From contig CATPBU010000108.1 in NCBI GenBank assembly GCA_955652455.1, forward strand, positions 1 through 5,771: a DNA stretch of 5,771 nt, given 5' to 3'. Of this stretch, positions 1 through 5,771 are shown piece by piece. The notes beneath the pieces were generated by a model. The model saw nothing but the letters and a program-made list of their open reading frames with translations, was not told the origin of the DNA and searched no databases. The stretch comes from Candidatus Dormiibacterota bacterium (GTDB taxonomy: Bacteria; Chloroflexota; Dormibacteria; UBA8260). A program made the position numbers and the translations under genes. Position 1 is the stretch's first letter. Each line of letters begins with the position of its first letter.

Positions 1-57
1 CTGGTCGGGACCCTCGAACGAGACCATGGCGATCTCGAGCGTCGCGGGAGTGAACAT
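1..57 (-). CDS. Probable GT4-family glycosyltransferase, N-terminal fragment (cut by window edge)
   Basis: Only the first 19 codons are present, reading MFTPATLEIAMVSFEGPDQ. What is seen: an ATG at 57-55, with an in-frame TGA at 63-61 just upstream, so the protein cannot begin further out. A hydrophobic first beta-strand (LEIAMVSFE) is followed by GPD. From memory of the family, an opening of the type 'IAMxSFEGPD', normally followed by a glycine-rich GGLG loop, is typical of GT-B fold, GT4-like glycosyltransferases that use nucleotide sugars in the cytosol; the GGLG loop would lie outside this window. A second in-frame ATG at 27-25 would remove half of strand 1, so the ATG at 57 is preferred although no strong Shine-Dalgarno precedes it. 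It lies 211 bp downstream of the amidohydrolase gene, on the same strand, and may have its own promoter. The family call rests on few residues and is tentative. Confidence 0.5.
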   Translation of the reverse strand, partial: MFTPATLEIAMVSFEGPDQ

Positions 58-136
58 CGGTCAGAGTGTGCCTGCTCGCACAGCCTCTTGGCGACCGCTG
101 TCGTGGCGCGGGCGCGGCATCAGATCCCGGGGCGGC

Positions 137-148
137 AGATCGCGATCT
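137..148. repeat. Perfect 12-bp palindrome, possible operator
   Basis: AGATCGCGATCT is its own reverse complement; the symmetry ends at the next base pair (C at 136 and C at 149). It lies about 80 bp upstream of the start codon at 57 on the minus strand, a position where a dimeric regulator could bind. No regulator gene is visible here, and a 12-bp palindrome in GC-rich DNA can arise by chance, so a regulatory role is inference only. Confidence 0.3.
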
Positions 149-218
149 CGTGTCACCGTCCTGTGGCGAGATGGTGGGCAGTTTCGTTGTTCGGCGACGC
201 GCAGACTGCCGTCAGGCG

Positions 219-247
219 GAGTGTCCGGCGCCCGCCAGCCGGCACTC
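219..247 (-). terminator. Imperfect hairpin after the amidohydrolase stop; possible terminator or attenuator
   Basis: On the minus strand, GAGTGCCGGC (247-238) can pair with GCCGGACACTC (229-219), leaving one bulged A and an 8-nt loop. The stem starts 21 nt after the amidohydrolase stop codon, a usual place for an end-of-operon structure. No T-tract follows, so this is not a canonical intrinsic terminator. It might be a weak or U-less terminator, an RNA 3'-end stabiliser, or part of a small dispersed repeat. The pairing is read directly from the sequence; the function is inferred. Confidence 0.35.
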
Positions 248-268
248 TGCTTACTTTTGCGCCCACCC

Positions 269-1099
269 TCAGAGGCGCAGCAGCCTGGCCGCGTTGCCAC
301 CGGCAACCAGCGCCCGCTCCGTGTCGTCCAGTCCCGCGTCATCGAGCGCACGCAGGTACCTGGGCACGTCGAGCAGCGGATGATCGGACCCGAGCAGGAT
401 GCGCTCCGGTCCCACAGCATCGAGCACCGCCCGGTAGACGGATGCCTCGTACACGAACGGCTGCGCAGCCGTGTCGAAATTGAGCCGCTCACAGACGTCC
501 CGCACCTCGGGAATGTGTGCGTAGAGCGGCAGGCCCCCGCCAAGGTGGGCGCAGATCAGGGTCAGGTCGCCATGACGCTGCGCAAACTCGAGGACTCGGT
601 CCGGTGTCACCGAGCCCTTGCCGGGGTAGTCATGGCCCACCGGCTCGCTGCAGTGCAGCGTCCAGGGCAGGCCGACGGCGACGGATTGGCGAAGCGCCGG
701 GTCGATGCCGTCGTCGAGCAGCGCCCATCCCTGGGCGTCCGCATTCAGCTCGCCAATACCGCGCAGGCCGAGGCGCGCGCAACGGGTGACCTCGTCCACG
801 GCACCGGGTGCGGCGGGTTGGATGACGCCGAAGCCGACCAGACGGTCGGGGAATCGGCGGCAGGCGCCGGCGACGTAATCATTGGCCTCGGCGCACAGCC
901 CCGGGTCGGCGAACGGCCAGCTGAAGCACACCGCGCGGTCGACGTGGTGCTCGTCCATGGCTGCCACAAGCGATTCCGCCGACGCGGTTGGCTGGCCGCG
1001 CGCATGGCAGGCTGCAAACCAGGGTTCTGTGGCGATGATCTGGCCGAGGTTGTCTCGAACGCGCTCAGGCAGGATGTGGACGTGCGCGTCGACAATCAT
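269..1099 (-). CDS. Metal-dependent amidohydrolase (Amidohydro_2-type TIM barrel)
   Basis: A 276-aa protein of the amidohydrolase superfamily, cytosolic, with no signal peptide or membrane segment. Visible metal-site residues: HxH at H6/H8 in the opening DAHVH, H149 in LHCSEPVGH, H185 in AHLGGG, and D239 in GSDHPLLD. G116-E117 sits where related proteins carry a conserved acidic residue. The order (HxH strand, mid-barrel His, His-Leu-Gly-Gly, late Asp) fits the Amidohydro_2 group, which hydrolyses or decarboxylates carboxylates, lactones and amides; the substrate cannot be told from sequence. The ATG at 1099 is chosen because DAHVH normally lies at the very N-terminus and GGCGG (1109-1113) is 9 nt upstream. 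An in-frame ATG at 1135 would add 12 residues, overlap the preceding gene by 17 nt and has no clear ribosome-binding site. The stop of the preceding gene is 19 nt before the chosen start, so the two are probably coupled. Family sure, substrate unknown. Confidence 0.9.
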   Translation of the reverse strand: MIVDAHVHILPERVRDNLGQIIATEPWFAACHARGQPTASAESLVAAMDEHHVDRAVCFSWPFADPGLCAEANDYVAGACRRFPDRLVGFGVIQPAAPGAVDEVTRCARLGLRGIGELNADAQGWALLDDGIDPALRQSVAVGLPWTLHCSEPVGHDYPGKGSVTPDRVLEFAQRHGDLTLICAHLGGGLPLYAHIPEVRDVCERLNFDTAAQPFVYEASVYRAVLDAVGPERILLGSDHPLLDVPRYLRALDDAGLDDTERALVAGGNAARLLRL

Positions 1100-1118
1100 C
1101 CCAATCAGCCGCCCCAGC

Positions 1119-3323
1119 TCACCGTTGGCGGACATCGTAGACGGTCACGTGGTCGCTTCGGGCCACCACCGGGAAGCCCTGCCCTGCCCACCACTTCAGG
1201 TCCACCTGGTCGTCGACCACCCCGGGTGCGTTGAGCCGGTCGTCGATCTCCGCATACCCGACGCGATAGCGGCTGAAGAGACCAAACACCGCGCAGTTAG
1301 ACCGCGGCTGTTCATGACAGCCCTCGAGCATGGTGCGCACGTCGCCGTAGCGCGTCCCGAAATCGGTGCCGTAGCTCCACAACCAGCCGTAGTAACCCAT
1401 GACGGTGGTACGACCGGCGACGACAAGCAGCGGGTCGTTGGGTCTTCCCTCGGTGAGAAACACCGCATCCGCCGGCGTCGACGAGGCCACGGTGGTGGCC
1501 ATGCGGGCATCATCGGCCGGCACCGACGTGTACGGGCCACCCACCGAATCCATCGCCGGCGTCCACGGCATCAGGCGAAGCAGCACGAGCACCCCGGTCA
1601 GCAGCACGCTTGCCGCCAGGGTGGACGCCGCGACGCCACGCCAGCCGCCCTGCCACCAACGCACGATCAGGGTCCCCAGCAGCAGGGCCACGCCGAAGTA
1701 CCAGTAGACGAACAGCTTGGTGTTGTCCCAGTCCCAGGATTGGAAGACCACGACGTTGGCGACGAGGAAGACGGCAACGAACGGCAGGGCGACCGCGAGA
1801 AGATCGCTCGGAAACAACCCGGTGATCTGACCAGCGCGCACGGCGACGGCTCCCGAGAGCCGGGTGGCGGCGACGGCGAGGAGAAGCAACGCGCTGAGTG
1901 GCACAGCGACGCCGGTGTTGGTGATCCAGAAGGCCCAGTACTGGGGCGACACCAGCGCACGCACCAGCCCGCCGATACCGGCGACCAGCGTGGTGACCGA
2001 CAGCAGGGGGCGGTCACCGCCCCCGCCGAGGTACATCCACCCCGACTCAACCGTCGGGAAGGCGTTGCCGGACAGCTGCGACCCGTGCGGCCCGCCGAGC
2101 ACGGCTACTAGTTGAGGTAGGGCGACCACAGCGGCAACACCGAGCGTAATCCACCAACCACGGTGGCGCCACTGGAGCGCCATCAGCGTCAGCACGATCG
2201 CCATGGCGATGAGCGTGTGGATATGGATCAGAGGCATCAGTCCGAGCATCAGACCCGCCAGCGCAAAGCTCTCGTAGCCGCGCCGTGGCGAGCGTGCCGC
2301 CGCGATCACCAGGATGAGCACGACCAGGGCGCCGGCGAACCCGTAGAGGATGGTGCGCTGCGGAAGCCACCAGGCGAAGAGCGGTGTGTACCACTGCTGG
2401 TTGGAGAGCGGCTGCTGGGCCGCTGAGGTCAGCAGCCCGTCATAGGCGCGCGGTTGTGCAACAACCAACCCGGGCACGTCGTGCAGCGTTCCGGCCACGA
2501 TGGCGGGGATGTCAACGGGGTGCGAGAGGAACCCGGACCAGGTGCACTGTGCGGCGCTGAAGCCGTGGTGCACGCATGCATCCGCCAGGATGCCGGTGAA
2601 ACCGAGGCCGCCACCGATCAGACAGATCGCGGCGGCGATGACCCCAGCCCCGACTCCCGCGCCGAGGCGCACGGCGACAGCAACCACCAGGAGCGTGATG
2701 CAGACGGCCAGCACGGCACCGGGCAGTGCCAGGGCCACGGCCGGCGATGTTCCCAGCGTCACCAGTGTGGCGGACTGGAAGTCCGGCAGGAACGGATAGC
2801 GCAGGTCCTGGCCGCTGAGCAGCGGGTTGTGTGGCGGCAGGTTGTGGGCGACGGCAAAGCTGCTGGCGGTGGTGAGGTGCTGAGCCCAGTCGGCCCAGAC
2901 CGTCTGGAATCCGGCATTGAGATTGCCGGACTCATCGGTGCTCAGCGTGTGTGCGAACAGCAGCCCGAACAGCACCACGGCAAAGGATGCGGTCAGAGCA
3001 AGACCGATGCGCTGGCCGCGCCGCTGCAGCGACATCAGGTCAGCCCAGCCGCTCCTCCACTCCGTGACAACGGCGTCGTGGCGGCGCCAGCTCAGGGCAG
3101 CGAAGCCGCCGGCGGTGAGGGCCTCGCCGCCGAGGACGGCCGCGACGCTGAGCCCGGTGACGAGCGCAAGCAGGTAGGTGACTGCACTGCCGACGAGCAC
3201 GGCTGCGACCGCGCCAACCAGCAGACGCTCCTCGAAACGGAGGTTGATGCGCGGCAACGACCCGGCCGTGAATGTGCAGACGATCAGCAGCAGTGCCGCC
3301 AGGATGAGCCACACCGAGCTCAC
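1119..3323 (-). CDS. Polytopic membrane protein, probable GT-C fold glycosyltransferase with C-terminal soluble domain
   Basis: A 734-aa protein. The GTG at 3323-3321 overlaps the TGA of the preceding gene by 4 nt (GTGA). The open frame runs further upstream, but that part is antisense-like Arg/Gly-rich sequence lying on the preceding gene, so GTG 3323 is the start; it has no strong ribosome-binding site and probably relies on coupling. I count about 12-13 hydrophobic segments (near residues 3-20, 35-56, 60-78, 106-124, 192-220, 224-246, 322-343, 352-383, 390-410, 472-487, 506-528, 536-555, 563-583). A polar loop after the fourth helix carries D130-E131 and DWAQH (145-149), then NPLLSG and RYPFLPDF (175-182), resembling the acidic first extracytoplasmic loop of GT-C enzymes. 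Other striking stretches are PLIHIHT (364-370) and QSWDWDNTKLFVYWY (528-542). Residues about 588-734 form a soluble domain (AVFLTEGRPND, GRTTVMGYYGWLWSYG) with a Cys pair at 669/677; another Cys pair is at 250/260. Both could be extracytoplasmic disulfides. Donor and acceptor are unknown. A non-enzymatic membrane role is not excluded. Confidence 0.75.
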   Translation of the reverse strand: MSSVWLILAALLLIVCTFTAGSLPRINLRFEERLLVGAVAAVLVGSAVTYLLALVTGLSVAAVLGGEALTAGGFAALSWRRHDAVVTEWRSGWADLMSLQRRGQRIGLALTASFAVVLFGLLFAHTLSTDESGNLNAGFQTVWADWAQHLTTASSFAVAHNLPPHNPLLSGQDLRYPFLPDFQSATLVTLGTSPAVALALPGAVLAVCITLLVVAVAVRLGAGVGAGVIAAAICLIGGGLGFTGILADACVHHGFSAAQCTWSGFLSHPVDIPAIVAGTLHDVPGLVVAQPRAYDGLLTSAAQQPLSNQQWYTPLFAWWLPQRTILYGFAGALVVLILVIAAARSPRRGYESFALAGLMLGLMPLIHIHTLIAMAIVLTLMALQWRHRGWWITLGVAAVVALPQLVAVLGGPHGSQLSGNAFPTVESGWMYLGGGGDRPLLSVTTLVAGIGGLVRALVSPQYWAFWITNTGVAVPLSALLLLAVAATRLSGAVAVRAGQITGLFPSDLLAVALPFVAVFLVANVVVFQSWDWDNTKLFVYWYFGVALLLGTLIVRWWQGGWRGVAASTLAASVLLTGVLVLLRLMPWTPAMDSVGGPYTSVPADDARMATTVASSTPADAVFLTEGRPNDPLLVVAGRTTVMGYYGWLWSYGTDFGTRYGDVRTMLEGCHEQPRSNCAVFGLFSRYRVGYAEIDDRLNAPGVVDDQVDLKWWAGQGFPVVARSDHVTVYDVRQR

Positions 3324-5182
3324 CAGGCGTCGACCCACAGACGCATCTGATGGTCGCTGCTGGGCATCGGCAGCGCCGTCCACACCGGATAGAAGAAGAT
3401 GAACCCGGCCACCACGGCGATGAGCCCGGCCCAAGCCACGGGCGCGAGGGACACCCGGCGCGTTCCAACGGCGAGCACCGTGGTGCGCAGCCCGGCGAGC
3501 ACGTACGCCAGCGCCAGCGCCGCGAAGAGAAGCATGCCCAGGGCGTGGTAGAAGAACAGCACCCGACGCTCGTTGCCCGCCCCCCACAGCATCCACGAGG
3601 TCACGTAGCCCAGCACGATGAAGGCGGGCACGAATCGACGTGAGATCACCGCGCTCACCGTCGCCAGCCCGGCGAACGCCGCCACACCGAGGAAGGCCAC
3701 GGTGAACAACGGGCCCGGATCCACGCGGACAGTCACGTTGTCAGGCCGCTGGGCGGCGTGGAAGGTGATGATCATCGCCGCCAGCGACAACAACCCGACG
3801 ATGGCGATCAAGAGCCGCCACCACGGGGGACCGCGGCTGAGCCGCCACATGCACGCGAGCAGGGCGGGGATCGACAGCCACCACACGGCGGGGTTGCCCA
3901 TGTCGGTGATCGACGACACCGTGGGATTGTCGGGTGCGACGGAGTTGACCTGGTCGTAGTAGAAGAGAACCGGGTGATACATGACCGGCCACGTGTACCA
4001 GCGCGAGGCGTACGGATGCGCGTGGCACTCCTGCTCGTGGTACTGCAGCCCGGCGGCCGTGATGTCGGCGATGTTGCTGACCGCCTGCGCAGGGTTGGGC
4101 ATGGTGAGGGAGCCGAGCTTGAATGTCGGCACGTGGAGGGTGTCGATGCTGCCCGCGGTCAGGCCGGCCGAGCCCTGGTCGCACTTGGTGAAGTGGTAGA
4201 CGTCGTTGTGCGCGATGGTGAGATAGCGTGAGAATGAGGCGCAGAACACAGCACCGACGATGAGCAGCGCAACTGTGTAGTGCACTGGCGCGAACCGCCC
4301 CGCAGCCTCACGCCACAACACCACCTCGTGGCGGCGCCGGCCCGCGATCCGCCGCACCGCGGGGATCACCCCGCCGATCCACGGGGAGAGGCCGCGCACC
4401 ACGATCAGAGCGCCAGCGATGACCATCGGCGCCAGTGCCGTCAGCTTGGCCGCGAACGCGAGTCCGGCCACCAGCGCCATAACGTAGAGCGTCGCTCTCC
4501 ATTGAGTGCGCGTCCGAGCCTGCCAGTGGAGCAGGAAGACGTAATAGAACAGTGCCACGAAGAAGATGGCGATGATGTCGATGACCCCAGTGCGCGACTC
4601 GACGAAAGCAAGCCCGTCCAGAGAGACGAACCCTGCCGCCGCGGTTGCGAACCAGCGATCGCGGCGCAAGCGCAACGCCAGCAGGTAGATCAGGCCGACC
4701 AGGAGGCTGCCGAAGATCACCGTGCTGGTGCGCCACGACCAGCTGGTGAAGCCGAGAACGGCAATGGGCGGTGCCATCAGGAGTTTGGCGAGTGGCGGCT
4801 CGGGGTCGAAGTACGTGGCGGCGGGCTGGCGGAGGTCCTTGGTGGCGTCCACCGGGAAGTAGACCTCGTCGAAGACGAAACCACAGCGCTGGACATCCGT
4901 GTGATCGACCAGCTGGCCGGTGGCGTCCTTGCCAGGCGGGCCCACCGGGACCTGCGCGCACTCCGGCATGGAACCATGAGTGACCGGGTATCCGACGCCG
5001 GCTGCCGCGACCGTGCCACCGCCGGTCAGGAAGTTCGGGTAGATCGGGCTCAGGAAGCGCAGGGCCATGGAGACCAGCACCAGCGCCACCACGGCAAGGA
5101 CATCGCGGCGCTCGACGGCAAGGAATCCGCGCAGACCGGAGCGGACGATCGGCTCAGACCCGCGGCCGCCGGCCATGCTCAC
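3320..5182 (-). CDS. PMT-family (GT39) polyprenol-phosphate-mannose-dependent protein mannosyltransferase-like protein
   Basis: A 620-aa integral membrane glycosyltransferase of the GT-C fold. Family members move mannose from polyprenyl-phosphate-mannose to Ser/Thr of exported proteins on the outer face of the membrane. Visible motifs: FDEVYF (104-109) with the D105-E106 pair expected of the catalytic loop; YFDPEPPLAKLL (124-135) at the place of the usual HPPLGK motif; W150-R151; SLDGLAFVESR (187-197) followed by D202; a long extracytoplasmic loop of about 320-430 with YTWPVMYHPVLFYY (396-409) and MGNPAVWW (428-435), both very characteristic of bacterial PMTs; and ERRVLFFYHALGMLLF (538-553) near the C-terminus. 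No MIR domain is present, as expected for bacteria. Start: GTG at 5182-5180 overlaps the preceding TGA (GTGA) and has GAGGG (5191-5195) 8 nt upstream; an ATG two codons later (5176) is the alternative. The preceding and following genes are both joined by 4-nt overlaps. The family call is strong; the mannose/protein specificity is inferred from the family. Confidence 0.9.
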   Translation of the reverse strand: MSMAGGRGSEPIVRSGLRGFLAVERRDVLAVVALVLVSMALRFLSPIYPNFLTGGGTVAAAGVGYPVTHGSMPECAQVPVGPPGKDATGQLVDHTDVQRCGFVFDEVYFPVDATKDLRQPAATYFDPEPPLAKLLMAPPIAVLGFTSWSWRTSTVIFGSLLVGLIYLLALRLRRDRWFATAAAGFVSLDGLAFVESRTGVIDIIAIFFVALFYYVFLLHWQARTRTQWRATLYVMALVAGLAFAAKLTALAPMVIAGALIVVRGLSPWIGGVIPAVRRIAGRRRHEVVLWREAAGRFAPVHYTVALLIVGAVFCASFSRYLTIAHNDVYHFTKCDQGSAGLTAGSIDTLHVPTFKLGSLTMPNPAQAVSNIADITAAGLQYHEQECHAHPYASRWYTWPVMYHPVLFYYDQVNSVAPDNPTVSSITDMGNPAVWWLSIPALLACMWRLSRGPPWWRLLIAIVGLLSLAAMIITFHAAQRPDNVTVRVDPGPLFTVAFLGVAAFAGLATVSAVISRRFVPAFIVLGYVTSWMLWGAGNERRVLFFYHALGMLLFAALALAYVLAGLRTTVLAVGTRRVSLAPVAWAGLIAVVAGFIFFYPVWTALPMPSSDHQMRLWVDAW

Positions 5183-5763
5183 CGGCGGCGCCCTCGCCGG
5201 CGGGGCGTGCCAGACGTGGGCAGTGGCCGCGGGGGACAGACATGCTCGAGCAGTTCGGCGAGCAAACCGTCCGCGTCGGTGACGGGTACGATCAGGAGGT
5301 CGTCGATGACGCAGCGCACGCCGGCGATGCGACGCAGGGCACGCAGGTCGACTCCATCACGCAGGCGGATCGAGATGGCCTGCGTGGCCAGCCAGCGATC
5401 GGTCGGCCGAGGCAGTAGGCGGCGACGGTCGGGGCGCCCGAACACCGCGCCGAGTCGGACCACCTTGGCCCGCTCGATGTCGGCGGCGCCGAGGCGCCGG
5501 TTGGCCGCCAAAGCGCGGACCACCAGGCTCTGCCCGTCGCGGGTCAGGTAGCTGAACCGCTGCCTGGTCCAGAGCGAGGTGGCGATTGCGAACAGGGCGG
5601 CGGATACCACCGCGTAGCCGAACGAGGCGCCTGCAGTGGGACGGAGCAGGCTGCTGAAGACCGCGGTCATGGCGAACACGGTCGCCGGCAGGAGCAACCA
5701 TGTCCGATACCGGCGCCAGCGCTCGACGTCGTAGAGGATCGGATGGCGGGCAGCCGTGGCCAC
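5179..5763 (-). CDS. Small membrane protein with two helices and a possible PH-like cytosolic domain (5' end uncertain)
   Basis: I do not recognise a named gene. The frame gives 194 aa from a GTG at 5763-5761, but it stays open to the window edge, so the true start may lie outside. After a basic amphipathic N-terminus (DVERWRRYRTW, 12-22) come two membrane segments (about 22-40 and 48-65) with a short loop, then a soluble part that looks beta-rich (FSYLTRDGQSLVVR, 70-83; RAKVVRLGAVFG, 98-109; AISIRLRDG, 129-137; CVIDDLLIVPV, 151-161) and a helix near 163-175. Two N-terminal helices followed by a compact beta domain is the layout of bacterial PH-like (bPH) membrane proteins; this is an inference from shape, not a motif match. 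The tail ends in RRRGRRR, which also encodes the ribosome-binding site of the next gene. Its TGA overlaps the start of the mannosyltransferase gene, suggesting co-regulation and perhaps an accessory role in the same membrane process. Confidence 0.7.
   Translation of the reverse strand: MATAARHPILYDVERWRRYRTWLLLPATVFAMTAVFSSLLRPTAGASFGYAVVSAALFAIATSLWTRQRFSYLTRDGQSLVVRALAANRRLGAADIERAKVVRLGAVFGRPDRRRLLPRPTDRWLATQAISIRLRDGVDLRALRRIAGVRCVIDDLLIVPVTDADGLLAELLEHVCPPRPLPTSGTPRRRGRRR
5191..5195 (-). promoter_or_regulatory. Ribosome-binding site of the mannosyltransferase gene, inside the upstream gene
   Basis: GAGGG on the minus strand lies 8 nt before the GTG at 5182, within the codons for the basic tail of the preceding protein. 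The spacing supports GTG 5182 over the ATG at 5176, which would be 14 nt away. The location implies re-initiation by ribosomes finishing the upstream gene. Confidence 0.5.
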
Positions 5764-5771
5764 GGCTGCCC
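5748..5771. repeat. Perfect 24-bp palindrome at the right edge
   Basis: The half-site GGGCAGCCGTGG (5748-5759) is followed directly by its exact reverse complement CCACGGCTGCCC (5760-5771), with no spacer and no mismatch. It coincides with the first codons of the rightmost open frame, including its candidate GTG start. The symmetry may go further, since the window stops exactly at the last paired base. It could be an operator or hairpin at the head of the operon, a coding coincidence, or an assembly end effect. Confidence 0.6.

Larger units (their letters stand above)
58..268. other. Intergenic region with hairpin and palindrome
   Basis: This is the only sizeable gap in the window. It separates the amidohydrolase stop from the start of the partial glycosyltransferase. 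Open frames crossing it are low-complexity, Arg/Pro-rich and continue as shadows of the flanking genes, so I see no gene here. It contains an imperfect hairpin near the amidohydrolase stop (219-247), a perfect 12-bp palindrome (137-148), a short direct repeat CAGATC at 121-126 and 136-141, and a loose 6-bp inverted repeat (177-182 with 205-210). An A-rich patch (minus-strand GCAAAAGTAAGC, 249-260) stands out against the GC-rich background. I could not place a convincing -35/-10 pair, although the spacing makes a promoter for the downstream gene plausible. Confidence 0.6.

Noticed and set aside
177..210. Inverted repeat GGCAGT/ACTGCC with a 22-nt spacer
   Set aside because: Six-base arms so far apart are common by chance at this GC content. 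Noted in the intergenic entry but not called as a separate element.
61..543. Minus-strand open frame of 160 codons ending in the intergenic gap
   Set aside because: Most of it overlaps the amidohydrolase in a different frame, and the remainder in the gap is Arg/Pro-rich without a plausible start of its own.
26..1234. Plus-strand open frame of 402 codons
   Set aside because: It lies antisense to the well-supported amidohydrolase gene, is rich in Arg/Gly/Pro with no recognisable motif, and runs across both gene ends. It is a frame shadow expected in GC-rich DNA.
882..2111. Plus-strand open frame of 409 codons
   Set aside because: It is antisense to the GT-C-like gene. Its His/Arg/Gln/Gly-rich composition is the usual reverse reading of hydrophobic membrane-protein codons.
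2454..3350. Plus-strand open frame of 298 codons
   Set aside because: Also antisense to the GT-C-like membrane protein, with Gln/Gly/Asp-rich low-complexity translation and no family-like pattern.
3324..3596. 91-codon N-terminal extension of the GT-C-like gene
   Set aside because: The open frame continues upstream, but this stretch lies on the C-terminal coding part of the PMT gene in another frame and translates to Arg/Gly/Ala-rich sequence. The GTG at 3323 gives a natural hydrophobic N-terminus and a 4-nt overlap.
4280..5551. Plus-strand open frame of 423 codons
   Set aside because: It spans the antisense of two genes across their overlap and has charged, repetitive composition without motifs, so it is a shadow of the PMT and the small membrane protein.

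Overview
This 5.77-kb window is GC-rich and reads as one minus-strand gene cluster. The style (heavy G/C third positions, GTG starts, 4-nt stop/start overlaps, a bacterial PMT-type mannosyltransferase) suits a high-GC Gram-positive-like lineage: Actinomycetota, or a soil lineage such as Dormibacterota/Chloroflexota. The sequence alone does not settle the phylum, and there is no rRNA, tRNA, mobile gene or CRISPR array to help.

Layout, in transcription order from right to left. (1) A small two-helix membrane protein with a possible PH-like soluble domain (5179-5763), whose 5' end touches the window edge inside a perfect 24-bp palindrome. (2) A 620-aa polyprenol-phosphate-mannose-dependent protein mannosyltransferase-like enzyme (3320-5182). 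(3) A 734-aa polytopic membrane protein that looks like a second GT-C glycosyltransferase with a C-terminal soluble domain (1119-3323). (4) A 276-aa metal-dependent amidohydrolase (269-1099). (5) After a 211-bp gap with hairpin and palindrome structure, the first 19 codons of a probable GT4-type glycosyltransferase (1-57), cut by the left edge.

Genes 1-2 and 2-3 are joined by the same GTGA overlap, and gene 4 starts 19 nt after the stop of gene 3, so genes 1-4 are very probably co-transcribed and translationally coupled. The combined picture is a cell-envelope glycosylation locus. One or two multi-pass enzymes would transfer sugars from lipid carriers outside the membrane, a cytosolic nucleotide-sugar glycosyltransferase lies just downstream, and a cytosolic hydrolase of unknown substrate sits between them. 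The most interesting parts are the uncharacterised 734-aa GT-C-like protein, the odd amidohydrolase in the operon, and the altered HPPL-type motif in the PMT. The long plus-strand open frames are antisense shadows typical of high-GC DNA.
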